NCBI RefSeq assembly: GCF_000024005.1
Contig: NC_013132.1
Location: 6,380,001 to 6,444,000, forward strand
DNA from: Chitinophaga pinensis DSM 2588
GTDB taxonomy: Bacteria; Bacteroidota; Bacteroidia; Chitinophagales; Chitinophagaceae
Direction of reading: 5' to 3'
Length of the DNA: 64,000 nucleotides
This document shows positions 43,207-52,681 of this stretch, piece after piece (position 1 is the first letter of the stretch; every line of letters begins with the position of its first letter). The notes under the pieces were generated by a model that was not told where the DNA came from, ran no database searches, and saw only the letters and a program-made list of their open reading frames with translations. The translations under genes were made by a program, and so were the position numbers.

Positions 43207-46200
43207 TTAGAAAGTGACAAATACATTAAATGAAACCTGCCTTGTGAACGGATAATCCAGTCCTCTCTCCTGCTTTACCGTAGACAGGTAGAACAGTTCT
43301 CCTGTATTAGCGGAAAGCGTCAATGCCTGCAGACCTGCATGTTGCAACCAGGCTCTGTTCAGCACATTATAGGTAATGTTGATGTTCTGACAGGTGAGTG
43401 TTGATTCATTCTGCACAAATCTTGAAGAAGGAAAGATGACAGAATAGTCATTGATGCCTCTGAAAAACGCCTTATCTCCGGGTTGTTTCCAGCGATCTGT
43501 AAATACGCGGGCATCTACGTTAAAGAACTTATCCGCACTTTCCACGCGATCTACCAGGGTCTGATTGTATATCTGTCCGCCCAGGCGATAGCCGAAGGAT
43601 GCGTTAAAGGAAAGCCCCTGGTAACGCACCAGCGTACTGAAGTTACCGCGATAGGTAGGCTGATTTAATCCCACTGCTACCCTGTCTGCCGCATTCCAGG
43701 AGTAAGAAACTTCGCCCTTACGTGTCATGAATAATTCACGGCCGGTACTAGGGTCTATACCCATTGAACGAACAGCATAAATGGTATTCTGTGATGCGCC
43801 TTCTCGGATAATTTTATTCGGTGTGCTACCATCGGTAAGCAATGCCAGTTTCTCGTTAGCGGCTTTCATTGCTTGTGACAGCTGTACGATCCTGTCTGTA
43901 TTATGTGTAATGTTACCGGTTACAGACCAGTTGATACGACGTGCGTCATCCTGTATCAGCATCAATGTAGCACTGGCCTGCCATCCTGTTTGTTCCAGCT
44001 GTCCGATATTTTCAATGTAGCTGGTGAATCCGTTGGAATAAGGCAACTCCAGTGAGGATAAGAGATTAGAGGTCTTTTCTTTGTAGAAATCGGCCTGCAT
44101 GGTAATCCTTCCACGAAATAAGTCCGCTTCTACCCCTGCATTGTATTTCTGGTTTTTCTGCCATTGCAGATCAGGATTGCCCAATGAAGTTTGTCTGGCA
44201 CCCAGCCAGTTCTTATAGTGGTCATTGATAATATACCCATAGGTGGCCAAAGGCTGATAAGCAGAAAATGCCTGGTTACCCGTCACACCATATGAACCAC
44301 GGATTTTCAGCCTGTTTACAACCGGCAGATTATCATGTATAAAATCTATATGATGCAGGTTCCAACCGGCTCCTAAAGAATAGAATGGTGCAAAGCGACT
44401 GTTCGTACCAAACTGAGAGGCGCCATCTAAACGATAGCTCACGTCTGCAAAGTAGCGGTCATCATAGCTATAGCTCACGTTACCTATGGCACTCACCCTT
44501 CTGGTAGTGGCTTCTGTACCGCCCGGACGGCCATCCCGCTGATACTGCAATGCCATACCAAGGAAATCGATGCTGGCATCAGGGAAGCCTTCTGCAGAAA
44601 AACTGTAGTTAGTGCTTTTATCTTCAGCTGCTTCCAGCTGCGCCCCGATACTCAGATAGTGCAGTCCTCTGAAGAGATTACTATACTGGAGATTCAGGTT
44701 ACTGGTGTAACTGAATGACTTACCGGTGCCATAGTCGTAAGAACCTTTACGCAGGATGTCTGCATCGCTGTAACCTGCGAAAGCAGAATGTTCTGCAGGC
44801 TTGAATATATCGGAGTTGAGATTGGTCGCATTGATACCAAAAGCACCTCTTACGGTGAAGTGTTTGAATGGCGACCAGTCAACCTGGAAATTGTTGATGA
44901 TATTGAGATACTGACTGCTGTTGAATGTATTCAGTGTAGCGTCATACATCGGGTTAGGGTAAGGTTTTCCGCCTGTGCCATTGTTTTGTACCCAGTAGTC
45001 ATAGTTAAACGGCGTAAATGTTTTCACGATATTGCCGGCAGCATCGTAAGGACTCCAGTATGGGTTCAGTTTCACATAATCACCGAAAACACCCCATGGA
45101 GACTCATTCGCATTCACGCTGCCTACTGTCAGACTATTGCGGAAATTCAACGTTTTAAGACGATAAGAGAGGTCTGCGGTTCCGTTAATCGTTCTTCTGT
45201 CGGATCCTTTCATGACACCATTGATCTTATGTACATCACCGATCAGGGCATAACGGAAGGCGGCGTCTCCACCTTCCAGGCGGAGGGAGTGCTGCTGGTC
45301 TACACCATTACGTAAAGGTTTTGCCATCCAGTCAGTATTTACACCACTTTCGACCTGTGCTTTAACCTGGTTATAGTATTGCTGCAGACTGATATTCTGT
45401 TCAGGGCTTTTCGTCGAGTTATAATAAAAACCAGACAATCTCTCCAGTTCCAGTTTATCGCGTGCATTCAACAGGTGATAGGAACTGAGATCAGGCGCAC
45501 TCAGACTCAAGCCTCCTCTGTAAGTGAGGCGCAGCTTACCAGGTACGGGTTCTTTAGTAGTGATCACAATGACCCCGTTAGCGCCTCTGGAACCATAGAT
45601 AGCAGTCGCCGGACCGTCTTTCAGCAAAGTAATGGAGGCTATTTCATTGGTGTTGAGGTCCATCATACGTTGCAGGGTGATCGGGAAACCATCCATGATG
45701 ATGAGTGGTGTATTGATAAGTGCAGACGTGTTATCCTGCAGCTGATCGATATTAGGCAGGTTCCTGTTTCCTCTCATCTGGATATCAGGCAGATGGTTCG
45801 GATCAGAGCCGAAGCTGTTATTGGGAACGATGTAAAAAGACGGATCGATGTTGCCAATGGTGACAAAGATATTTCTGCCCTGAAAGTTCTGGATCTCTTT
45901 GGCTGTAATCGTCTTGGCAGCACCTGTGTAAGACTCTTTTGCCTTGTTGAAGATACCCGTTACTACCACATTGTTGATAGAAGATACAGCAGGCGCCATG
46001 ATGATGGAGATGCTTTTATCCCTGCGCACAGTATAAGCTGTAGGCCGGTATCCGACAAAGGAAATCAGCAATACATCGCCCTGTTCAGCTTCAATGGTAA
46101 AATTACCCTGCGCATCAGTGGAGGTGGTGGCTGTTTTACCTTTCACCCGGATGGTAGCTCCCGGCAGGGGACAATTACATACGCTGTCTGCCACATGTCC

Positions 46201-46701
46201 GAGAATTTTCCCAGGTGCTGCACTCACCTTTTCCATTGTCAACTCAGCAGGAACAGGCTTTGGCGTGATGACAATTGTTTTTGTGTTTTCTTTCAGCTCC
46301 ATACGAAAGGGCTGATCTCTGGACATAATGCTGATCAGTTCAGGCAGGGCGATATTGCCTTTAACAGAGACCGTTTTAGCATTGGTGAGCATATCCTGGT
46401 TGTAGAATGCCACGTAGCCGGTTTGCTGACGAATGGTTTGCAGGAGTGCTTTAACGGACATATTGTTGCCGGACACTGACACTGTTTGTGCTTCCACGGA
46501 AGCCCTGACATGAATAAGTGCTACAAAAAGCAGCATGAATGTCAATTTCATAGCAAGAAATATTGTGGCTGTCCGGTACTGGCGACCTGGCTTGACTATC
46601 AGGTCGTCCATCGACAGCGATTTGGTTGATAAGCCCCGGGCCGCAGGTTCCTGAACAGGCATAGCTTTCAGGTACGGCTTGGGATAAGCAGTAAAATCCA
46701 T
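43207..46701 (-). CDS. SusC/RagA-family TonB-linked receptor with STN signalling domain
   Basis: 1164 residues from the first Met; an internal Met51 (46551, MKLTFMLLFVALIHVRASVEA) would give a conventional signal peptide, so the true start is uncertain. Order: STN domain (about 75-150, MSVKALLQTIRQQTGYVAFY), carboxypeptidase-regulatory-like domain (about 170-245), plug (about 250-385, ending IYGSRGANGVIVITTK) and barrel with C-terminal FNVFVTF. The STN domain is the part that contacts a FecR anti-sigma factor, and FecR and sigma genes lie directly upstream. It should therefore both import substrate and signal its presence to the sigma factor. Confidence 0.95.
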   Translation of the reverse strand: MDFTAYPKPYLKAMPVQEPAARGLSTKSLSMDDLIVKPGRQYRTATIFLAMKLTFMLLFVALIHVRASVEAQTVSVSGNNMSVKALLQTIRQQTGYVAFYNQDMLTNAKTVSVKGNIALPELISIMSRDQPFRMELKENTKTIVITPKPVPAELTMEKVSAAPGKILGHVADSVCNCPLPGATIRVKGKTATTSTDAQGNFTIEAEQGDVLLISFVGYRPTAYTVRRDKSISIIMAPAVSSINNVVVTGIFNKAKESYTGAAKTITAKEIQNFQGRNIFVTIGNIDPSFYIVPNNSFGSDPNHLPDIQMRGNRNLPNIDQLQDNTSALINTPLIIMDGFPITLQRMMDLNTNEIASITLLKDGPATAIYGSRGANGVIVITTKEPVPGKLRLTYRGGLSLSAPDLSSYHLLNARDKLELERLSGFYYNSTKSPEQNISLQQYYNQVKAQVESGVNTDWMAKPLRNGVDQQHSLRLEGGDAAFRYALIGDVHKINGVMKGSDRRTINGTADLSYRLKTLNFRNSLTVGSVNANESPWGVFGDYVKLNPYWSPYDAAGNIVKTFTPFNYDYWVQNNGTGGKPYPNPMYDATLNTFNSSQYLNIINNFQVDWSPFKHFTVRGAFGINATNLNSDIFKPAEHSAFAGYSDADILRKGSYDYGTGKSFSYTSNLNLQYSNLFRGLHYLSIGAQLEAAEDKSTNYSFSAEGFPDASIDFLGMALQYQRDGRPGGTEATTRRVSAIGNVSYSYDDRYFADVSYRLDGASQFGTNSRFAPFYSLGAGWNLHHIDFIHDNLPVVNRLKIRGSYGVTGNQAFSAYQPLATYGYIINDHYKNWLGARQTSLGNPDLQWQKNQKYNAGVEADLFRGRITMQADFYKEKTSNLLSSLELPYSNGFTSYIENIGQLEQTGWQASATLMLIQDDARRINWSVTGNITHNTDRIVQLSQAMKAANEKLALLTDGSTPNKIIREGASQNTIYAVRSMGIDPSTGRELFMTRKGEVSYSWNAADRVAVGLNQPTYRGNFSTLVRYQGLSFNASFGYRLGGQIYNQTLVDRVESADKFFNVDARVFTDRWKQPGDKAFFRGINDYSVIFPSSRFVQNESTLTCQNINITYNVLNRAWLQHAGLQALTLSANTGELFYLSTVKQERGLDYPFTRQVSFNVFVTF

Positions 46702-46918
46702 AACTTACACGTTGGTTAGGGTTGATAAAATTGCATTTCGTCCTAGAAATTGTTAAGGGATCAGCCCAGCCTCCGGCCGGGAGTGTCGCAAGCACTTCCG
46801 GCTTTTTTGCTGCTGTTTCCCTGAGAAACTCAGGTCATGTTGCGGTTGAATATTTATTGTTAGCGATAGTGCATACATTGGCTTTATATTGCCGGTTCCT
46901 GCCATGAATGGGCCGGAA

Positions 46919-48169
46919 TTATGGCTTTACAATCAGTTTACGGCCTTCCAGCTGAAAGTCTACTTTGGACCCTTCCAGGATATGTAATACATCTTGTAAT
47001 GTGTTCTGTTTGTTAATCTCACCGCCAAAATGCGCGGTTGGTATTCCCTTTTCATAAACCACTTCTATGTCGTACCAGCGCTCCAGCTGACGCATTACTT
47101 CGTCGAGGCTGGCATCATCAAAATTGAACAGCCCATTTTTCCAGGCCATTACCTGATCTGTATTTACTGCATTCAGTACCACCAGTTGTCCTTTGGATGG
47201 TTTAACAGCCGCTTGTTGTCCCGGTTTAAGCGTAGCTGTCTGGTGATAGGCATTAATTCTTACGGCTCCATCAAGGAGGGTGGTCCGTATGGTATTTTCG
47301 TTGGTGTATGCATTAATATTAAAGCTGGTTCCCAGCACTTCTATGGTGGTGGCTTCGCCTGTAGTTACTTTAAATGGTGTTTTGGCATTCCGGGCTACCT
47401 CAAAATAGGCTTCCCCCTGTAAGGATATATTACGTTCGTTTCCTTCAAAAGAGGTCGGATATCTGATAACGCTGGCAGCGTTCAGCCAGACTTTAGTACC
47501 ATCAGGCAATATCAGCTTGAACTGTCTGCCCTTGGGAGTGCTTACCGTATTATATACTGCCACGCCGGATGCCCCGTTACCCGTATTATAGGCCAGTTGT
47601 CCGTTTTGCAGCACAACGCTGGTGCCGTTCTGGTCAGCGACCACACCGTTGCCGGTACTATCCAGCACCATGGTAGAACCATCCGCCAGCGTAAGTATGG
47701 CCCCGTCCCGACCGGGTGCTATAGGCATATTTTTATCAACGGACACTACTTTATTACCTGGTTCAAGGGGTTTATGCTGATTGAACCAGAAGAAAGTAAC
47801 CACGCCTATGAGCAATACAACAGCAGCTGCATAGCGGAATACCTGATTGTTGAGAAAACGCAGCAAAGGACGTTTGCTGATAGATGACGGCTGCAATTGT
47901 TGCAGCATGGCGAGAAAGCGTATTTTGTTCTGTTCCCGGTTACGTTCAATCTGATGCCAGGTCTGCAGCATCTGCTGTACCGCGGCTTCATCATTTATTT
48001 TCTCGTATAAGGCGGTGTTAGACAAAGACGTATTTTTCCAGGTATCCAGCTCCTGTTGTTCTTCGGTAGTCAATACCTCTCCCGTAAGCTGCTGATGTAG
48101 CAGACGTACAATCCTCTCGTCAAAAGCATGTTCCATCGATGTAAAGTCGTCTGTTGGCATTCCCGTCAT
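46919..48169 (-). CDS. FecR-family anti-sigma factor
   Basis: 416 residues. The N-terminal cytoplasmic part (about 1-100) holds the sigma-binding region; a transmembrane helix follows (about 112-131, YAAAVVLLIGVVTFFWF). The periplasmic FecR domain (about 190-300: VYNTVSTPKGRQFKLILPDG, KVWLNAASVIRYPTSF, EAYFEVARNAKTPFKVTT) is complete, and the C-terminal DUF4974-like domain has FNFDDASLDEVMRQLERWYD. It would receive the signal from the STN domain of the SusC encoded next and release the sigma factor encoded just upstream. Confidence 0.93.
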   Translation of the reverse strand: MTGMPTDDFTSMEHAFDERIVRLLHQQLTGEVLTTEEQQELDTWKNTSLSNTALYEKINDEAAVQQMLQTWHQIERNREQNKIRFLAMLQQLQPSSISKRPLLRFLNNQVFRYAAAVVLLIGVVTFFWFNQHKPLEPGNKVVSVDKNMPIAPGRDGAILTLADGSTMVLDSTGNGVVADQNGTSVVLQNGQLAYNTGNGASGVAVYNTVSTPKGRQFKLILPDGTKVWLNAASVIRYPTSFEGNERNISLQGEAYFEVARNAKTPFKVTTGEATTIEVLGTSFNINAYTNENTIRTTLLDGAVRINAYHQTATLKPGQQAAVKPSKGQLVVLNAVNTDQVMAWKNGLFNFDDASLDEVMRQLERWYDIEVVYEKGIPTAHFGGEINKQNTLQDVLHILEGSKVDFQLEGRKLIVKP

Positions 48170-48213
48170 TTCCAGTATAACAACTGAGCATTACGAAACG
48201 TGACAGAAATTTT

Positions 48214-48870
48214 TCAAAAAAATAAAATTGATAGAAATTGGCTACTCACCCCTTTCTTAAGGAGTACTGTTTTTAACTCTTTTATGGCCCTGGCTTTACG
48301 TTGCCGCAGGTTTTCCATTGAAATGTCCAGCCGGGCAGCTACATCTGCCGACGGCATATCCTGTAGATATAATAATTCTACGATCTCCCGGTAATTGTCC
48401 GGTAGCCTGGCAATTTCCTGGTAAATCAGGCGCATTAACTCGGATTCCGCCATCAGCGAAGCGATGCTGTTGTCGTCACCTTGTTCCTGTTCCGAAATTT
48501 CCAGGGAACGCTTTTCCCGTACACGGAGGTGTTTCAGATAATTAAGACTGGCATTCCTCGCCAGTGTAAACAAATATGCTCTCAATTTCCCGATTGACTC
48601 AAATCGGTTAGGAGATTGCCATAACTTAAGCAGTGACTCTGTAGCGATGTCCTCTGCCTGATGCTGATCCTGGATAATGCTGAGGGAAAAATATACCAGG
48701 GTGTTATAATAAACATCATACAAATGGGAATAGGCAGCGGTATCATTGGCTGCTATAGCTGCAAGTAACTCATCCTCCTCATATGGTGACACACCTGGCA
48801 AAATCGATTTTTTAGAAAGTCTATTTCGCAAAATAATAAATAAATTAAAAAAAATGGAATAGACAATCAC
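48214..48870 (-). CDS. ECF-type RNA polymerase sigma factor
   Basis: 218 residues from the first Met, with an unusually long, hydrophobic first about 25 residues, so translation may start later at a non-ATG codon. Region 2 reads YSHLYDVYYNTLVYFSLSII, EDIATESLLKLWQ and KLRAYLFTLARNASLNYLK; region 4 reads IARLPDNYREIVELLYLQ and SADVAARLDISMENLRQRKA. Spacing and length fit the Bacteroidota ECF group paired with FecR. It should direct transcription of the downstream SusC operon on substrate detection. The C-terminus has an extra GVSSQFLSILFF tail. Confidence 0.92.
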   Translation of the reverse strand: MIVYSIFFNLFIILRNRLSKKSILPGVSPYEEDELLAAIAANDTAAYSHLYDVYYNTLVYFSLSIIQDQHQAEDIATESLLKLWQSPNRFESIGKLRAYLFTLARNASLNYLKHLRVREKRSLEISEQEQGDDNSIASLMAESELMRLIYQEIARLPDNYREIVELLYLQDMPSADVAARLDISMENLRQRKARAIKELKTVLLKKGVSSQFLSILFF

Positions 48871-49053
48871 ATAAAAAGAGCGCTTTTTCCTACTCAGTCC
48901 GCCGAAAATTCCCCTCTTATAATGCCCTGAAACACTAATTTTAATATAATGCTTGTATACCTATACTTTATTCTCAAAGGATTAAAAGCATTATAAGTGT
49001 TTTCAGGACATTCAATCAAATTATATTTATATTAGCGAAGCAACGTATCCGTT

Positions 49054-50754
49054 ATGAAAAAGATCTTACTGTTCAGCCTTTGTATAGCCCTGGGTGATAC
49101 TTTATCCGCCCAATCCACCCCTACTACTTTAACAGATAATATACCTGCGTCCATTGAGGTACGTCTGGGGCAGATAACTGGTCCGATGAAACCTGTATGG
49201 GCCTGGTTTGGTTACGATGAACCGAATTATACCTATATGAAGGACGGGAAAAAGTTACTCAGTGAAATTGCGGCACTCAGTCCGGTACCGGTATATGTCA
49301 GGACGCATAGTCTGCTGGTAAGCGGAGACGGTGTTGCCGCCCTCAAGTGGGGTTCTACCAATGTATATACCGAAGATGCAAACGGCCAGCCAGTTTACAA
49401 CTGGACAATCATCGACAGCATCTTCGACACCTATATCAACCGCGGCATGAAACCGCTGGCACAGATCGGCTTTATGCCGCAGGCACTCTCCACCCATCCT
49501 GAGCCCTACCGGCACTACTGGAAACCCGGTGATCCATATACAGATATTATTACCGGCTGGGCATATCCGCCTAAAGACTATGACAAATGGCGGGAGCTTG
49601 CCTATCAGTGGGCTAAGCACTCCGTAGAGCGTTACGGCCAAAAGGAAGTGGAAAGCTGGTATTGGGAAGTCTGGAATGAGCCAAACGGTCACTATTGGAA
49701 AGGTACGCGGGAAGAGTTCTTCAAACTATACGACTATGCCGCTGATGGCATTAAAAAGGCCCTGTCCACTGCCAGGATCGGCGGTATCAATATAGCTGGT
49801 ACAAGTAGTAAAACGGCTACTGAATGGACCACACAATTTATTGAGCACTGTATTTCCGGGACCAATTACGCTACCGGTAAAACCGGCGCTCCGCTGGATG
49901 CCTTGTTATTTCATGCCAAAGGAAATCCTAAACTGGTCAATGGTATCGTTAGGATGAATATGTCGCCTCAACTGCGTGATATAGCAGCAGGTTTCCGTAT
50001 TGCCGCATCCTATCCCCAGACGCGTAATCTGCCATTGATCATCGGGGAATCAGATCCTGAAGGTTGTGCTGCCTGTGGTATGGCTACCAATCCTGAAAAT
50101 GCCTATCGCAACGGTACACTATATTCCAGCTATACAGCGGCCTCCTTTGCCCGTAAATACCTGCTGGCCGATCAATACGCGATCAATTTCCTGGGCGCCG
50201 TATCCTGGTCATTTGAATTTGAAAACCAACCCTGGTTTTACGGATTCAGGGACCTGGCTACCAATGGTGTAGATAAACCGGTGCTCAATGTATTCCGGAT
50301 GTTTGGTATGATGCGCGGCGACAGGGTCAACGTTTCCTCCAGCCGCATGTATCCATTGGAAACGGTCCTGGATTCCAGTATCAGGGGGCAGCAGACCGAA
50401 ATCGGCGCATTGGCTTCCAAAGCAGCTCACACAGCAGCGGCAATGGTATGGAATTATCATGATGAAGATAAAAAAGGCCCTGCTGAGCTGGTGAATCTGA
50501 CTTTTAAAGACGTACCGGCCCAAAAGGTAATCATAAAAACCTATCTTATAGATAGTGATCACAGCAATTCCTACGAAGTATGGAAAAAGATGGGATCTCC
50601 ACAGCATCCGACTAAAAAGCAGATCAGTACACTGGAAAAAGCAGGAAAGCTACAGATTGTACAGACAATACAAAAAGCAAGCATGAACGGAGAGGTGCAG
50701 CTGCCCCTTCGTTTGCAGCGTCAGGCAGTTGCACTAGTGACACTCAGCTGGTAA
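49054..50754 (+). CDS. Exported GH39-like glycoside hydrolase
   Basis: 566 residues with a signal peptide (about 1-19, ending TLSAQ). The catalytic barrel contains ESWYWEVWNEPNGHYWKGTR, with E209 in the NEP motif as probable acid/base, and LIIGESDPEGC with E332 as probable nucleophile. WSFEFENQPWFYGFRDLATN is also conserved-like. The order fits clan GH-A enzymes of family 39 (beta-xylosidase or related). The C-terminal about 90 residues form a beta domain. Expected product is an exported exo-glycosidase; substrate is uncertain. It stands alone, divergent from the sigma factor gene. Confidence 0.85.
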   Translation: MKKILLFSLCIALGDTLSAQSTPTTLTDNIPASIEVRLGQITGPMKPVWAWFGYDEPNYTYMKDGKKLLSEIAALSPVPVYVRTHSLLVSGDGVAALKWGSTNVYTEDANGQPVYNWTIIDSIFDTYINRGMKPLAQIGFMPQALSTHPEPYRHYWKPGDPYTDIITGWAYPPKDYDKWRELAYQWAKHSVERYGQKEVESWYWEVWNEPNGHYWKGTREEFFKLYDYAADGIKKALSTARIGGINIAGTSSKTATEWTTQFIEHCISGTNYATGKTGAPLDALLFHAKGNPKLVNGIVRMNMSPQLRDIAAGFRIAASYPQTRNLPLIIGESDPEGCAACGMATNPENAYRNGTLYSSYTAASFARKYLLADQYAINFLGAVSWSFEFENQPWFYGFRDLATNGVDKPVLNVFRMFGMMRGDRVNVSSSRMYPLETVLDSSIRGQQTEIGALASKAAHTAAAMVWNYHDEDKKGPAELVNLTFKDVPAQKVIIKTYLIDSDHSNSYEVWKKMGSPQHPTKKQISTLEKAGKLQIVQTIQKASMNGEVQLPLRLQRQAVALVTLSW

Positions 50755-50998
50755 TAACATAAACAGATAGCACCAGGCGGGGATTTAACTGCCAGGCAGC
50801 TTGCATAATTCCTTAATAGCTTTCGTGTACTTTGTTAAAGATCGTCCGCTCACTGTACACTACACCAGTAAAAGATAAAATTTATATAGACAGCTGATCA
50901 GTTAAGCGGTGGTACCTCTTCACTTTACCAACAGCATAGAGTATTTGCGACATTTGTGAATACAATATTAGCGCAATTATTGATTGCATTTTAAGCAA

Positions 50999-51061
50999 TG
51001 TGCACAGGGCGCAAAAACGTGTGCATAGGACGCAAAAACGTGTGCACAGTAGGCTAAAACA
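50999..51061. repeat. Three tandem 21-bp repeats
   Basis: Three imperfect copies start TGTGCACAGGGC, TGTGCATAGGAC and TGTGCACAGTAG (50999-51019, 51020-51040, 51041-51061). The first two are 19/21 identical (both end CGCAAAAACG); the third is more diverged in its second half. They lie in the 415-bp gap between the GH39 and VOC genes. Possible protein-binding iterons; function is unknown. Confidence 0.7.
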
Positions 51062-51100
51062 GGGTGTCGGGAGTACCTCTTACTATGCTATATTATAAGG

Positions 51101-51153
51101 TTTTGATATTTGTCATCCTTCGTTTGATGAACGAAGGATGACAAATATCAAAA
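51101..51153. terminator. Perfect 24-bp inverted repeat, probable bidirectional terminator
   Basis: The left arm (51101-51124, starting TTTTGATATTTG) and right arm (51130-51153) are exactly complementary, with a 5-nt loop. The arms begin and end with T4/A4, so U-rich tails follow in both directions. The VOC gene on the minus strand ends 17 bp away. The stem is longer than most terminators in the window. Confidence 0.75.
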
Positions 51154-51169
51154 CAATGCCTTTTAAAGG

Positions 51170-51682
51170 TCATGCTTTTACCTGCTCCATTTGTCTGACA
51201 ATGGTCCATCCTTCCGGAGTAATACCCATAATCTCAGTAACAACACCTAATGTCTTATAAGTATCAAAAAAGGCCATTCTTGCAATAGGATGATCCACTT
51301 CACTGATCACCGCATAGCCCTGTTCGCGCAGGTTACTGGTAATTTGTCCGAAATCGCTGACAGGCAGGCGATATGCAACGTGTTGGATACCTCCCTCAGG
51401 CTGACGCTCAAGATAATCATGAAACATACTCTGACCAGAAAGAGGCTGGACCAGTTCAAGAAAGGAACCGCCATTATATGTCTGTGTGGTCAGCCATCCG
51501 GCATCCACTACCTTGCCATAATAGGTCATATCCAGATCCTGTGCCCGCACCTGTTCCGGTTGGGGGAATCCGGTAATACCCAATGTATCAGCAAGGAATT
51601 TAACAGCGGCAGCTATATCGGGAACTACCCAGCAGATCTGGGCCATTTCAAGTCCGGCAGTTATTTTACTATTCGTAATCAT
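51170..51682 (-). CDS. VOC-superfamily (glyoxalase/dioxygenase-like) protein
   Basis: 170 residues forming a single VOC module: LEMAQICWVVPDIAAAVKFL (first beta-alpha unit), then SFLELVQPLSGQSMFHDYLE and GGIQHVAYRLPVSDFGQITSN with the Glu and His positions used for metal binding, and a final LGVVTEIMGITPEGWTIV. The superfamily includes glyoxalases, epimerases and dioxygenases; the first metal-ligand position (usually His in the first strand) is not obvious here. No functional neighbour narrows it. Confidence 0.82.
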   Translation of the reverse strand: MITNSKITAGLEMAQICWVVPDIAAAVKFLADTLGITGFPQPEQVRAQDLDMTYYGKVVDAGWLTTQTYNGGSFLELVQPLSGQSMFHDYLERQPEGGIQHVAYRLPVSDFGQITSNLREQGYAVISEVDHPIARMAFFDTYKTLGVVTEIMGITPEGWTIVRQMEQVKA

Positions 51683-51796
51683 ATGTGCTTCTATTTAGAT
51701 AAACTACAGCACTAAGGTAGAACGTAGAGAGATCTCCGGGGAGGGGTGTCTGCGCCAATATCAGGGTTATTTGCGACTAATTGCCGCAGCTATTTT

Positions 51797-52627
51797 CTAT
51801 TTTTCGCTAAGCATATGCGCCAGAATGGGGGCACATTTCTCTTTACAGGGTTGGTAAAATTCTCCGTGTTTCCAGGTAGCAGATTTGGGGGATAAGCCCC
51901 ACCAGAATTCCGCTAAAGCCAGCGGTTCCAGCTGATGATAAAAAGCATATTGCAGCAGTTTCGGACCGGCACACTCTCCTGCCCCGGCAGGCGGCTGTTT
52001 ATAGCCCTGGGTAGTAAAAATGTCTACCAGGTTCTTAAAACGACCTGCTTTATTCCTGAAATTATATTCCTCAAAAATCCGGCGTTGCAAAGCGATGGAA
52101 TGCGTTTTACGCAACTCCTTCAAACGAGTGATCTCTGACTGATTACCCGTAGCATCTGTCACCATCAGGGCAGCTATTTCACTGTTGATTGCTGTCAGGC
52201 GGCTCATACCTGCATTGAGAAACCCTCCTTCTTTCATACCATCAAATACAGGGTCGACAAACTTATTATGATGATTTCCGTTGGCCAGCTTTCCGGAGAA
52301 TGCAGAAAGATACCCTACGGCTCCGTGCTTATTCCTTACCACCAGTACGCCAAACATCTTACCGATCACCGCACCGTTCCCGGCATTGTTCAGGCCGAAA
52401 TTATGTGTCCATTCATTTTGCTGCTGAAGGTGTTCCTGTAGTGCGGCAGCGGCCATTTTACAAAGGGGATGAATCGTATCGTCCAGGTGGAATACCAGCC
52501 CGTCTGCCATCGCTAACGCCCGTTCCTGGTCGTCGAAACGACAGAAGGCAGTGGCTGCTTCCGGAACGGACGGTTCCGTTGCAACTATAGACCGGGCATA
52601 ATCTCCCGCGACGGCTGTGGTGTTCAC
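51797..52627 (-). CDS. Stand-alone N-terminal domain of an RluA-type pseudouridine synthase
   Basis: 276 residues with the strongly conserved N-terminal extension known from about 550-residue RluA-family enzymes: the GKMFGVLVVRNKHGAVGYLS segment and AFSGKL, then FDGMKEGGFLNAGM, PPAGAGECAGPKLLQYAF and ALAEFWWGLSPKSATWKHGE followed by FYQPCKEKCAPILAHML. In the full-length family the catalytic pseudouridine synthase domain (with its RLD motif) follows; here a stop comes right after HMLSEK and no such domain continues in any frame. The four Cys in CAG, CKEKC and earlier could bind metal. Activity on its own is unknown. Confidence 0.82.
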   Translation of the reverse strand: MNTTAVAGDYARSIVATEPSVPEAATAFCRFDDQERALAMADGLVFHLDDTIHPLCKMAAAALQEHLQQQNEWTHNFGLNNAGNGAVIGKMFGVLVVRNKHGAVGYLSAFSGKLANGNHHNKFVDPVFDGMKEGGFLNAGMSRLTAINSEIAALMVTDATGNQSEITRLKELRKTHSIALQRRIFEEYNFRNKAGRFKNLVDIFTTQGYKQPPAGAGECAGPKLLQYAFYHQLEPLALAEFWWGLSPKSATWKHGEFYQPCKEKCAPILAHMLSEK

Positions 52628-52681
52628 GCTAAAGATGGCTTGAAAAGCCGCAAAGTTACGGAATTCCGGCCAGGATATCAG

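Noticed and set aside
45379..46479. 366-codon plus-strand frame opposite the SusC gene
   Set aside because: Antisense to the well-supported SusC coding sequence; composition (many Arg, His, Gln) is typical of a complementary-strand artefact.
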